From positions 43,679,646 to 43,743,645 of the forward strand of contig NC_091160.1 in assembly GCF_040958095.1 (NCBI RefSeq): a stretch of 64,000 nucleotides of DNA, read 5' to 3'. A model generated the notes under the pieces. It searched no databases. It was given only the letters and a program-made list of their open reading frames with translations, and was not told the DNA's origin. A program made the translations under genes and the position numbers. Shown piece by piece: positions 40,545 through 49,567 of this stretch (positions within the stretch are counted from its first letter, which is position 1; each line of letters opens with the position of its first letter). The DNA is from Procambarus clarkii (Eukaryota; Arthropoda; Malacostraca; Decapoda; Cambaridae).

Positions 40545-40780
40545 AACTGAAGTTGAAATAAGTTTATTGAGGTAAAATACACACAAAGGGATGAGGTAGC
40601 TCAAGCTATTCTCACCCCGTTCAGTACATCGTGTTAATACATACATAGACACACATCACAAACAATAAACATATTACCAAACATTCTGAGAGAGAAACAT
40701 ACACATTTCCTCACTAATCCTAGGGGCCTCAACAAGGACAGGAAGCTGGCGGCTTGTCGAAGGTCCCCTCCTCTCTCCAT
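40545..40780. mobile_element. Interspersed decapod-type repeats
   Basis: GAAATAAGTTTATTGAGGTA then GGGATGAGGTAGCTCAAGCT, which I recognise as a common decapod repeat. It is followed by the GACAGGAAGCTGGCGGCTTG repeat fragment (see 2630, 30990, 54515). Confidence 0.5.
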
Positions 40781-41076
40781 TTGCTTTGACCATTATAATG
40801 GCAGGCTCGAAAACAAATTTCTAAGGGTATGTTGCCAATAAGTAAAAAAAAATTGTAAATATTTATTGAGGTCATTATATATTAGTGTCATTGTTGGGAC
40901 TAGGTTAATTTGGAGGTGGTGTCCTTGTTGAACTTAAAGCACATGGTTTGCTTGTTAAACTTTAGGTAGAAGGTTCATCCCACCCCACTCCTGCTATATA
41001 GTAAATGGCTTTACCCTTTCCCCTGATACTTCCCTTCTAAACCCCCCACCCCCAAGGTGGAACTCCTGACCCTCCC

Positions 41077-41592
41077 CAGGAGGAAGTGTTCAGACCTCAT
41101 CAGTTGCGAGTCGTGTGTAAACCGCTCAGCCCGTCCTCCAAACAAAGATCCAAAAGTGATTCCATGCACCCGCCAACCCCCCAGCTGTTTATGAATAAAA
41201 AACGGTTTACACACGACTCACAACTGCTGACGTTCGAACACTTCCGGAACAAGTGCTTCACTGACGAATTTTGTTCGAATCACAACGCTATAAATGCTTC
41301 ACCCACGTACTACAAATACAAATAATCACCAACAGGACCTAAACACCTGACCTAACCTATCCTATGCCTATATATATACAATATGCCAATACATTATAAT
41401 ATTAATTTATACTTGAGAAAATTCCCATTTTGAATGAACAGCATGTTAAAATTTATGAATGCGTCTGTGGGGTTGACCTCTGAAGGTAATGGACTTGAGT
41501 CGAGGACGGGTTGAAACCGCTTTTCATTCATAAACTAGGGGGTTTGGCGGCTGGATTAACGAGCTTGGATCTTTGTATGTGAGGACGGGCTG
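41077..41592. mobile_element. MITE-B host copy, split by a younger MITE-B
   Basis: Flanking pieces 41077-41126 and 41514-41592 join (minus one AAACCGCT) into an internal part of MITE-B running to its GAGGACGGGCTG end. The insertion at 41127-41513 splits it. Confidence 0.8.
41127..41513 (+). mobile_element. MITE-B, 387 bp, with 8-bp target duplication
   Basis: The termini are CAGCCCGTCCTC at the left and GAGGACGGGTTG at the right, a 12-bp imperfect inverted repeat. AAACCGCT lies directly before and directly after. No coding capacity. Other copies: 53318-53700, 51174-51540, 51576-51753 and decayed pieces at 52956-53275, 53721-53865 and 61475-61745. Confidence 0.9.
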
Positions 41593-41594
41593 CA

Positions 41595-41705
41595 AGACAG
41601 AAGGTCCACTTGAACCCAAGACAGAAGGTCCACTTGAACCCAAGACACAAGGTCCACTTGAACCCAAGAAACAAGGTCCACTTGAACCCAAAACAAAGTT
41701 CATTT
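41595..41705. repeat. 24-bp tandem repeat, about 5 copies
   Basis: AAGACAGAAGGTCCACTTGA plus ACCC units with substitutions, beginning three bases after the MITE-B end. Confidence 0.92.
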
Positions 41706-42185
41706 GAACCCAAGACACGAGGTTCATTTAGTATTGAACCTGACAAAAACTTCACTTTAGCTCAAGTATATCAGTTATTTCACCTACAGCTACACTAACC
41801 GCTGACACTCAATTTGTTTAACACATAAAAAAAATATCTCAAATTAAATCATTACGATCAATTTAATCATTTTTGTTAAATTAATTAATGAATTTGGGTA
41901 AAAAAAAAAAACAGATATATGCAGTACGACACGTTCAGTTTCGGGATCCGGCAGCAGACGGGGGAGGTTGGGGGTGGGTGAGAGCGCGAGGTCTCAGTGT
42001 GGTTGGTGGAGTGGTCGGGGTAACGCGGCTCGTGCACGTGGCCGCCATAAACTAATCTTATAAACTACTTTCTGGCAGTTGGCATCATTGATCGGTGAGT
42101 CATTTCGGAGCATTTTGCCTTCTCTGCCGCGTATTTCATTTGTATAAACACGCTGGTTATATTTTCTATGATATTTCTAATATAT

Positions 42186-42257
42186 ATATATAGCTTACAT
42201 ACTTATATCAGTATCTATGTATCTCACTATTGATCTATATATCACTCCAAAATTATT

Positions 42258-42338
<81 letters not shown>
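42186..42338. repeat. AT-rich tract with (AT)n
   Basis: A pure AT run from about 42260 to 42338. It is the left flank of the Penelope-like palindrome. Confidence 0.95.
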
Positions 42339-42340
<2 letters not shown>

Positions 42341-42502
42341 TATATTTTGGTAGCAGTCTTTCCTGTAGACATATATTATTAAATATGACCGAAAAAGTAA
42401 GATTAATAATTCTAACACGAATTTTCTCAATCTTTCGTACATTACGCTTCACTGTTGGAGGTAAATAAAAAATCACTTCTCCAAAATTCATTTTTATTTC
42501 TA

Positions 42503-42553
42503 GTCTGACGCGACACGGGCGCGTTTCGTAAAACTTATTACATTTTCAAAGAC
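42503..42553 (-). ncRNA. Hammerhead-like fold, left arm copy
   Basis: Exact mirror of 42788-42838 on the minus strand. See that entry for the fold. Confidence 0.45.
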
Positions 42554-42787
42554 TTCACAAATACACAACTGATTAGAACGTATCTCTGATTTTATATCTA
42601 CATTTGAGTGAGGTGGGAGGGGTGATGTGGCATTAACACAAGACAGAACAGGAGGGGATATTAATAGGGTACCCTATTAATATCCCCTCCTGTTCTGTCT
42701 TGTGTTAATGCCACATCACCCCTCCCACCTCACTCAAATGTAGATATAAAATCAGAGATACGTTCTAATCAGTTGTGTATTTGTGAA

Positions 42788-42838
42788 GTCTTTGAAAATG
42801 TAATAAGTTTTACGAAACGCGCCCGTGTCGCGTCAGAC
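42788..42838 (+). ncRNA. Hammerhead-ribozyme-like fold (degenerate core)
   Basis: Stem I GTCT (42788-42791) pairs with AGAC (42835-42838). Stem II GTAA (42800-42803) pairs with TTAC (42810-42813). GAAA follows at 42814-42817. Stem III CGCG (42818-42821) pairs with CGCG (42829-42832). The cleavage triplet GTC ends at 42834. The first core box is TTGAAAA instead of CTGANGA, plus one extra T. So C3 is U and G8 is A, which keeps a possible 3:8 pair but departs from the catalytic consensus. Penelope-like elements are known to carry hammerheads in this position. Activity is doubtful. Confidence 0.5.
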
Positions 42839-42960
42839 TAGAAATAAAAATGAATTTTGGAGAAGTGATTTTTGATTTACCTCCAACAGTGAAGCGTAAT
42901 GTACGAAAGATTGAGAAAATTCGTGTTAGAATTATTAATCTTACTTTTTCGGTCATATTT

Positions 42961-42970
<10 letters not shown>

Positions 42971-43052
<82 letters not shown>
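42971..43052. repeat. (AT)n microsatellite
   Basis: Pure AT run between the palindrome and a tRNA-like SINE. Confidence 0.97.
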
Positions 43053-43054
<2 letters not shown>

Positions 43055-43321
43055 CTGAAACTCACACCCCAGAAGTGACTCGAACCCATACTGCCAGAAG
43101 CAGAACCCATACTGCCAGAAGCACAATGCAACTGGTGTGTACAGGACACCTTATCCACTCGACCATCACGACCGGTCAAAAGGAGATGATAGCCGAAGCT
43201 ATTTAACCCCCCCCCCCCCGCCGGCACTCTGATGGTAATCTTGGGCATAGTATTTTATCAAATCACCTCATTAAGGATAAGGAGTGGATAAGGTGTCCTG
43301 TACACACCAGTTGCATTGTGC

Positions 43322-43322
<1 letters not shown>
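43053..43322 (-). mobile_element. tRNA-like SINE with partial inverted end
   Basis: CTCACACCCCAGAAGTGACT, CGAACCCATACTGCCAGAAG (with a 20-bp direct duplication at 43083-43122), then GTGTACAGGACACCTTATCC. Same family as 985-1345. A short inverted piece (GAGTGGATAAGGTGTCCTGT) repeats at 43285. AT runs lie on both sides. Confidence 0.7.

Positions 43323-43324
<2 letters not shown>

Positions 43325-43414
<90 letters not shown>
43325..43414. repeat. (AT)n microsatellite
   Basis: Pure AT run at the right edge of the SINE. Confidence 0.97.
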
Positions 43415-43420
<6 letters not shown>

Positions 43421-43487
43421 TGTTACTGGAAATAAATGTAGTATTTTGAGTTAAAGTCAAAGCCAGGCTCCTGCTATTGTCTCGATA

Positions 43488-43665
43488 CAATAAGCATACC
43501 TGGCCCTGGCCAAGGACGTAGATAATCGGGGGTCCCGGGTTCGGTTCCCGGCCGGGGAAGAGAAATGGTTGGACATCTTTCCTTTCATCTAATGCATCTG
43601 TTGCCTCGGCACAGTAGCTCGTAAACAGGTACCAGGGAGTTAGCCAACTATTGTGGGTTGGAATA
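43488..43665 (+). mobile_element. tRNA-derived SINE
   Basis: GGTCCCGGGTTCGGTTCCCG B box, TTTCATCTAATGCATCTGTT body, GGTACCAGGGAGTTAGCC then TATTGTGGGTTGG. Confidence 0.75.
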
Positions 43666-43924
43666 TACCCACAACATAGTATATTGTGGAATATACTCTC
43701 AAAAGTATATTCCAAGGGCTCCAATCCTAAATGGGCTATATCCTTGCATTTACAAATCCCCCGGGATTACCCAGTCCGGGATTGGAGGCAGGAAATGGCC
43801 AGTTTGGTGTTAAAAAACAGTACAAGATTAAATACAGAGCAGCGGGGGGCTCTTGAGTCAACATAATTAAAGAACACGTTCACGTCAGTCAGCGTTTCCT
43901 GTTGGAGGGTAGAGGCGTGATAAG

Positions 43925-44030
43925 TCTTTCCGGTTCCTGAGGACTTTTACGGGCTCGCCATAGCCCGTGCTACATGGACACTTTGTTTCTGAGTAGCTAA
44001 ATCTGAAACATCAACAACAACCTGCGGATT
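43925..44030. repeat. Interspersed repeat, empty site for a MITE-B insertion
   Basis: GCCATAGCCCGTGCTACATG, GAGTAGCTAAATCTGAAACA. The homologous place at 53270-53317 plus 53701-53720 is interrupted by MITE-B. Confidence 0.7.
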
Positions 44031-44055
44031 TGTCGTGGAGTGTTGAATGATGCCG

Positions 44056-46920
44056 GGGTAGTTAGGTTGAGATTAGACTGCTGCTCACTGAGGTAGTTAG
44101 GTTGAGATTAGACTGCTGCTCACTGAGGTAGTTAGGTTGAGATTAGACTGCTGCTCACTGAGGTAGTTAGGTTGAGATTAGGAGTAGACTGCTGCTCACT
44201 GAGGTAGTTAGGTTGAGATTAGACTGCTGCTCACTGAGGTAGTTAGGTTGAGATTAGACCGCTGCTCACTGAGGTAGTTAGGTTGAGATTAGGAGTAGAC
44301 TGCTGCTCACTGAGGTAGTTAGGTTGAGATTAGACTGCTGCTCACTGAGGTAGTTAGGTTGAGATTAGACTGCTGCTCACTGAGGTAGTTAGGTTGAGAT
44401 TAGACTGCTGCTCACTGAGGTAATTAGGTTGAGATTAGACTGCTGCTCACTGAGGTAATTAGGTTGAGATTAGACTGCTGCTCACTGAGGTAGTTAGGTT
44501 GAGATTAGACTGCTGCTCACTGAGGTAGTTAGGTTGAGATTAGACTGCTGCTCACTGAGGTAGTTAGGTTGAGATTAGACTGCTGCTCACTGAGGTAGTT
44601 AGGTTGAGATTAGACTGCTGCTCACTGAGGTAGTTAGGTTGAGATTAGACTGCTGCTCACTGAGGTAGTTAGGTTGAGATTAGACTGCTGCTCACTGAGG
44701 TAGTTAGGTTGAGATTAGACTGCTGCTCACTGAGGTAGTTAGGTTGAGATTAGACTGCTGCTCACTGAGGTAGTTAGGTTGAGATTAGACTGCTGCTCAC
44801 TGAGGTAGTTAGGTTGAGATTAGACTGCTGCTCACTGAGGTAGTTAGGTTGAGATTAGACTGCTGCTCACTGAGGTAGTTAGGTTGAGATTAGACTGCTG
44901 CTCACTGAGGTAATTAGGTTGAGATTAGACTGCTGCTCACTGAGGTAGTTAGGTTGAGATTAGACTGCTGCTCACTGAGGTAGTTAGGTTGAGATTAGAC
45001 TGCTGCTCACTGAGGTAGTTAGGTTGAGATTAGACTGCTGCTCACTGAGGTAGTTAGGTTGAGATTAGACTGCTGCTCACTGAGGTAGTTAGGTTGAGAT
45101 TAGACTGCTGCTCACTGAGGTAGTTAGGTTGAGATTAGACTGCTGCTCACTGAGGTAGTTAGGTTGAGATTAGACTGCTGCTCACTGAGGTAGTTAGGTT
45201 GAGATTAGACTGCTGCTCACTGAGGTAGTTAGGTTGAGATTAGACTGCTGCTCACTGAGGTAGTTAGGTTGAGATTAGACTGCTGCTCACTGAGGTAGTT
45301 AGGTTGAGATTAGACTGCTGCTCACTGAGGTAGTTAGGTTGAGATTAGACTGCTGCTCACTGAGGTAGTTAGGTTGAGATTAGACTGCTGCTCACTGAGG
45401 TAGTTAGGTTGAGATTAGACTGCTGCTCACTGAGGTAGTTAGGTTGAGATTAGACTGCTGCTCACTGAGGTAGTTAGGTTGAGATTAGACTGCTGCTCAC
45501 TGAGGTAGTTAGGTTGAGGTTAGACTGCTGTTCACTGAGGTAGTTAGGTTGAGATTAGACTGCTGTTCACTGAGGTAGTTAGGTTGAGATTAGGAGTAGA
45601 CTGCTGCTCACTGAGGTAGTTAGGTTGAGATTAGACTGCTGTTCACTGAGGTAGTTAGGTTGAGATTAGGAGTAGACTGCTGCTCACTGAGGTAGTTAGG
45701 TTGAGATTAGACTGCTGTTCACTGAGGTAGTTAGGTTGAGATTAGACTGCTGTTCACTGAGGTAGTTAGGTTGAGATTAGGAGTAGACTGCTGCTCACTG
45801 AGGTAGTTAGGTTGAGATTAGGAGTAGACTGCTGTTCACTGAGGAAGTTAGGTTGAGATTAGGAGTAGACTGCTGCTCACTGAGGTAGTTAGGTTGAGAT
45901 TAGACTGCTGCTCACTGAGGTAGTTAGGTTGAGATTAGGAGTAGACTGCTGCTCACTGAGGTAGTTAGGTTGAGATTAGGAGTAGACTGCTGCTCACTGA
46001 GGTAGTTAGGTTGAGATTAGACTGCTGTTCACTGAGGTAGTTAGGTTGAGATTAGGAGTAGACTGCTGCTCACTGAGGTAGTTAGGTTGAGATTAGGAGT
46101 AGACTGCTGTTCACTGAGGTAGTTAGGTTGAGATTAGGAGTAGACTGCTGTTCACTGAGGTAGTTAGGTTGAGATTAGACTGCTGCTCACTGAGGTAGTT
46201 AGGTTGAGATTAGGAGTAGACTGCTGCTCACTGAGGTAGTTAGGTTGAGATTAGGAGTTGACTGCTGCTCACTGAGGTAGTTAGGTTGAGATTAGACTGC
46301 TGCTCACTGAGGTAGTTAGGTTGAGATTAGACTGCTGCTCACTGAGGTAGTTAGGTTGAGATTAGACTGCTGCTCACTGAGGTAGTTAGGTTGAGATTAG
46401 GAGTAGACTGCTGTTCACTGAGGTAGTTAGGTTGAGATTAGACTGCTGCTCACTGAGGTAGTTAGGTTGAGATTAGGAGTAGACTGCTGCTCACTGAGGT
46501 AGTTAGGTTGAGATTAGGAGTAGACTGCTGCTCACTGAGGTAGTTAGGTTGAGATTAGGAGTTGACTGCTGCTCACTGAGGTAGTTAGGTTGAGATTAGA
46601 CTGCTGCTCACTGAGGTAGTTAGGTTGAGATTAGGAGTAGACTGCTGCTCACTGAGGTAGTTAGGTTGAGATTAGGTGTTGACTGTTGCTCACTGAGGTA
46701 GTTAGGTTGAGATTAGGAGTTGACTGCTGCTCACTGAGGTAGTTAGGTTGAGATTAGACTGCTGCTCACTGAGGTAGTTAGGTTGAGATTAGGAGTTGAC
46801 TGCTGCTCACTGAGGTAGTTAGGTTGAGATTAGGAGTTGACTGCTGCTCACTGAGGTAGTTAGGTTGAGATTAGGAGTTGACTGCTGCTCACTGAGGTAG
46901 TTAGGTTGAGATTAAGTGTT
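44056..46920. repeat. 35/41-bp satellite array, roughly 75-80 copies
   Basis: The unit contains GTAGTTAGGTTGAGATTAG and then CTGCTGCTCACTGAG (35 bp). A 41-bp variant carries a GAGTAG or GAGTTG insertion after ATTAG. The left half (to about 45500) is nearly all 35-bp units. The right part mixes both types, with TTCACTGAG variants, and ends in GAGTTG units. No open frame persists. Confidence 0.97.
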
Positions 46921-46959
46921 GACTACAGCCATCTCCATTGCCGGCTTCTCTGCTACATT

Positions 46960-47095
46960 GTCGGAATAGCGATGATTTCGCTTCATGCAGGTCAACGTTC
47001 GATCCCCCGATGGCCCAAGTGGTTGGGCGCCACTCCTTCCCTCCGTTCTATCCCAGCTCCTCGGCCTCCTATCCCTTCCAATTACTATGTAATCG
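46960..47095 (+). mobile_element. Interspersed repeat (family of 21065)
   Basis: GCTTCATGCAGGTCAACGTT, CAAGTGGTTGGGCGCCACTC, ATCCCTTCCAATTACTATGT. Begins 40 bp after the satellite. Confidence 0.7.
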
Positions 47096-47189
47096 ACCTG
47101 AGTGGGGTTTTTTTCTTCCTGCTAATCACTTTTCCGTTTGTACCTTTGCCTCACCTTTGCTATGTTGAGACCGGCGGGAAGGTGTTTCT

Positions 47190-47439
47190 GGGGCCAGATT
47201 CATGAAAGCACTTACGCAAGCACTTACGAAGTGTTCATCTTTCCTCAATCTTTGTCGGCTTTGGTTACATTTATTAAACAGTTTACAAGCATGAAAACTT
47301 GCCACTCAACTGTTGTTACTGTTATAAACAGCCTCCTGGTGCTTCGGCGCTCATTAACTGTTTAATAAGTGTAAACAAAGCCGCCAAAGATTGAGAAAAA
47401 GATGTACAGGTTCGTAAGTGCTTTCGTGAATCTGGCCCC
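47190..47439 (-). mobile_element. MITE-A copy 1, 250 bp
   Basis: The termini are GGGGCCAGATTCATGAAAGC and, at the right, TTTCGTGAATCTGGCCCC. The interior has AAACAGTTTACAAGCATGAA and GCCTCCTGGTGCTTCGG. It is the inverse of copy 2. No coding capacity. Confidence 0.9.
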
Positions 47440-47552
47440 TGGTCTTAAGGTCACCACACAGCTGAAAGAAATATTTGAGTAGTTTGGCAGTACTTTGCAA
47501 GATTGTTGGCCGTCTTTAAGTGGCGCGCATTTTTTGGTTCAGTTCCTAACCT

Positions 47553-47802
47553 GGGGCCAGATTCACGAAAGCACTTACGAACCTGTACATCTTTTCTCAA
47601 TGTTTGGCGGCTTTGTTTACAATTATTAAACAGTTAATGAGTTCTGAAGCACCAGGAGGCTGTTTATAACAATAATAACAGTTGATTGGCAAGTTTTCAT
47701 GCTTGTAAACTGTTTAATAAATGTAACCAAAGCCGTCAAAGATTGAGGAAAGATGTACACGTTCGTAAGTGCTTGCGTAAGTGCTTTCGCGAATCTGGCC
47801 CC
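47553..47802 (+). mobile_element. MITE-A copy 2, 250 bp
   Basis: GGGGCCAGATTCACGAAAGC to GCGAATCTGGCCCC, with interior GAAGCACCAGGAGGCTGTTT and TTCATGCTTGTAAACTG. It lies 113 bp from copy 1 in inverse orientation, so the pair could fold into a long hairpin. Confidence 0.9.
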
Positions 47803-47889
47803 TGAAGGCTGGGGTGTAGATCGTCTGGTATCAGCAGACATTTTTGTCCTAGCTGTCAGCATTTTTAACCGCAACATAAAAAACACAAT

Positions 47890-48000
47890 TGACTTGAGAA
47901 TGGTCCAGGACGGACCGAAACGTCGTCGTCCCTTCACCTTCTAGTGTGTGGTCTGGTCAACAATCTTCAGCCACGTTATTGTGACTCATCGCCTGCATAA
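47890..48000 (+). repeat. Foldback-family single arm
   Basis: GACTTGAGAATGGTCCAGGA, CCGAAACGTCGTCGTCCCTT, CACCTTCTAGTGTGTGGTCT, then GTTATTGTGACTCATCGCCT. A clean, undiverged arm. Confidence 0.85.
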
Positions 48001-48039
48001 AAAAAAACATATATTTAGTTATTTTTTTGTGTTTGGGTG

Positions 48040-48490
48040 GACAGTTAGAGCGACGGTCTCGCTTCCTGCAGGTCGGCGTTCAATCCCCCGACCGTCCAAG
48101 TGGTTGGGCACCATTCCTTCCCCCCGTCCCATCCAAATTCTTATCCTGAACCGGGATTCACGAAGCAGTTACGCAAGCACTTACGAACCTGTCCATCTTT
48201 TCTCCATCTTTGGCGGCTTTGTTTACACATCTTAAACAGTTAATGAGCTCCGAAGCACCAGGAGACTGTTTATAACAATACCAACAGTTGATTGGCAAGT
48301 TTTCATGCTTGTAAACTGTTTAATAAATGTAACCAAAGGCGTCGAAGATTGAGGAAAGATGTACACGTTCGTAAGTGATTGCGTAACTGCTTCGTGAATC
48401 TGGCCCCTGATCCCTTCCCAGTGCTATATAGTCGTAATGGCTTGGTGCCTTCCCCTCATAGTTCTCTTCCCATTAATTTTATTATGAAAA
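48040..48490 (+). mobile_element. Interspersed repeat (family of 21065) split by MITE-A
   Basis: The left part ends AAATTCTTATCCTGA at 48149. The right part resumes at TCCCTTCCCAGTGCTATATA (about 48411). The 21065 and 46960 copies are continuous here. Confidence 0.8.
48150..48407 (+). mobile_element. MITE-A copy 3, nested in the repeat
   Basis: CCGGGATTCACGAAGCAGTT to CTTCGTGAATCTGGCCCC. Internal sequence as in copy 2. CCTGA lies on both sides (48145-48149 and 48406-48410), but the last bases overlap the terminus, so the exact duplication is ambiguous. Confidence 0.85.
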
Positions 48491-48597
48491 ACATAGGCCT
48501 AGGCTATAGATTTTCTGTATTAATATTATATAAATCTATATATTAAATATAGATTTTCTATAATTTCAATATAGATAGAAAGGCGTGGTCCAAATCA

Positions 48598-48722
48598 CCT
48601 TACGATGATTTCGGGGCTCAACGTCCCCGCGGCCCGGTCCTCTCCCAGGCCTGCTCGTTGCTGGTCTGGTCAACCAGGCTGTTGGACGCGGCTGCTCGCA
48701 GCCTGACGCATGAATCATAACC
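48598..48722 (-). mobile_element. LINE 3' fragment (family of 13150)
   Basis: GATGATTTCGGGGCTCAACG, GTCAACCAGGCTGTTGGACG, CGGCTGCTCGCAGCCTGACG, the complement of the 13220-13350 region. Confidence 0.7.
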
Positions 48723-49004
48723 TAGTTGATCCAAAATCAGTCTGTTATGGTTTCACTTACAACCTCCTTCCCCCCCCCCCCCCCTCACAGAGGGCACAAT
48801 GTTAAAAGTAACATTCAACGTTCAGTTACAGTCAATGACGTTGATTGGACGTTCAAATAACGTTACTATTGGATACTATGACCTCTAAGGTAGAAATAGC
48901 CTAAGCTACTCTATCCCTCTGAGATGTATTTCTTTCTTGTCTCAATAAACATTCTTGAACTTGGCCACTAGGGCCGGGGAGGACTATAGGAGGATATCCT
49001 AGGG

Positions 49005-49115
49005 TGCAGGCGATGAGTCACAATAACGTGGCTGAAGTAGTTTGGTCAGACCACACACTAGAAGGTGAAGGGACGACGACGTTTCGGTCCGTCCTGGACC
49101 ATTCTCAAGTCGATA
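49005..49115 (-). repeat. Foldback-family single arm
   Basis: GGCGATGAGTCACAATAACG, ACCACACACTAGAAGGTGAA, GACGACGACGTTTCGGTCCG, CTGGACCATTCTCAAGTCGA, the complement of the arm at 47890. Confidence 0.85.
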
Positions 49116-49567
49116 GTGTCAGGTCAGTGAAGTGATTCTCAAGTCAGATATCCTAGGGTGCTATACTCTCCCCCAGGCTCGGTGTGTTAGGCTAGAGTGA
49201 ATAACTCTATCCTGGAGTGAATAACGTAACATAAGCTCTTAAAGTATTTCGTGAGGTTCGTTCTAACTCTATTTACATGAGGTGGCGAGAAAGTTTGAAA
49301 GCAGCATTGAAAAAATGTTTCTAAAAGTGCATCGTTATCATTCCTAAAATATTAATTATATGCGAAGTATATTAAACCACAACTTCCCTCCTACCCACGT
49401 ACCCTTATATATAATTTGTAATTATTGTGTTGTGGGACAAGCAGCCAGTTTATATATACAGTACATGTTAGCCTTATATCAAGTTACCTCTTTCCCTAGG
49501 CTCAAATTACTGACCCTTCCCAGGCTGCAATTTTTTTAAATTTAAATTATGCCCCGAGGGGCGAGTT

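Larger units (their letters stand above)
42339..42970. mobile_element. Penelope-like termini forming a 600-bp palindrome
   Basis: Positions 42371-42970 are an almost perfect inverted repeat centred between 42670 and 42671 (AATAGGGTACCCTATT). I find one arm mismatch (AAATAAAAA against the complement of TTTTTGATT, near 42466). An extra 32 bp (42339-42370, GTAGCAGTCTTTCCTGTAGA) extends the left end to the AT run. Both sides are AT microsatellites. There is no coding domain, so the Penelope assignment rests on recalled crustacean termini and on the structure. Confidence 0.7.

Noticed and set aside
44056-46920. CRISPR-like array of regularly spaced repeats
   Set aside because: There are no unique spacers; the units are directly tandem. 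The host is a eukaryote.
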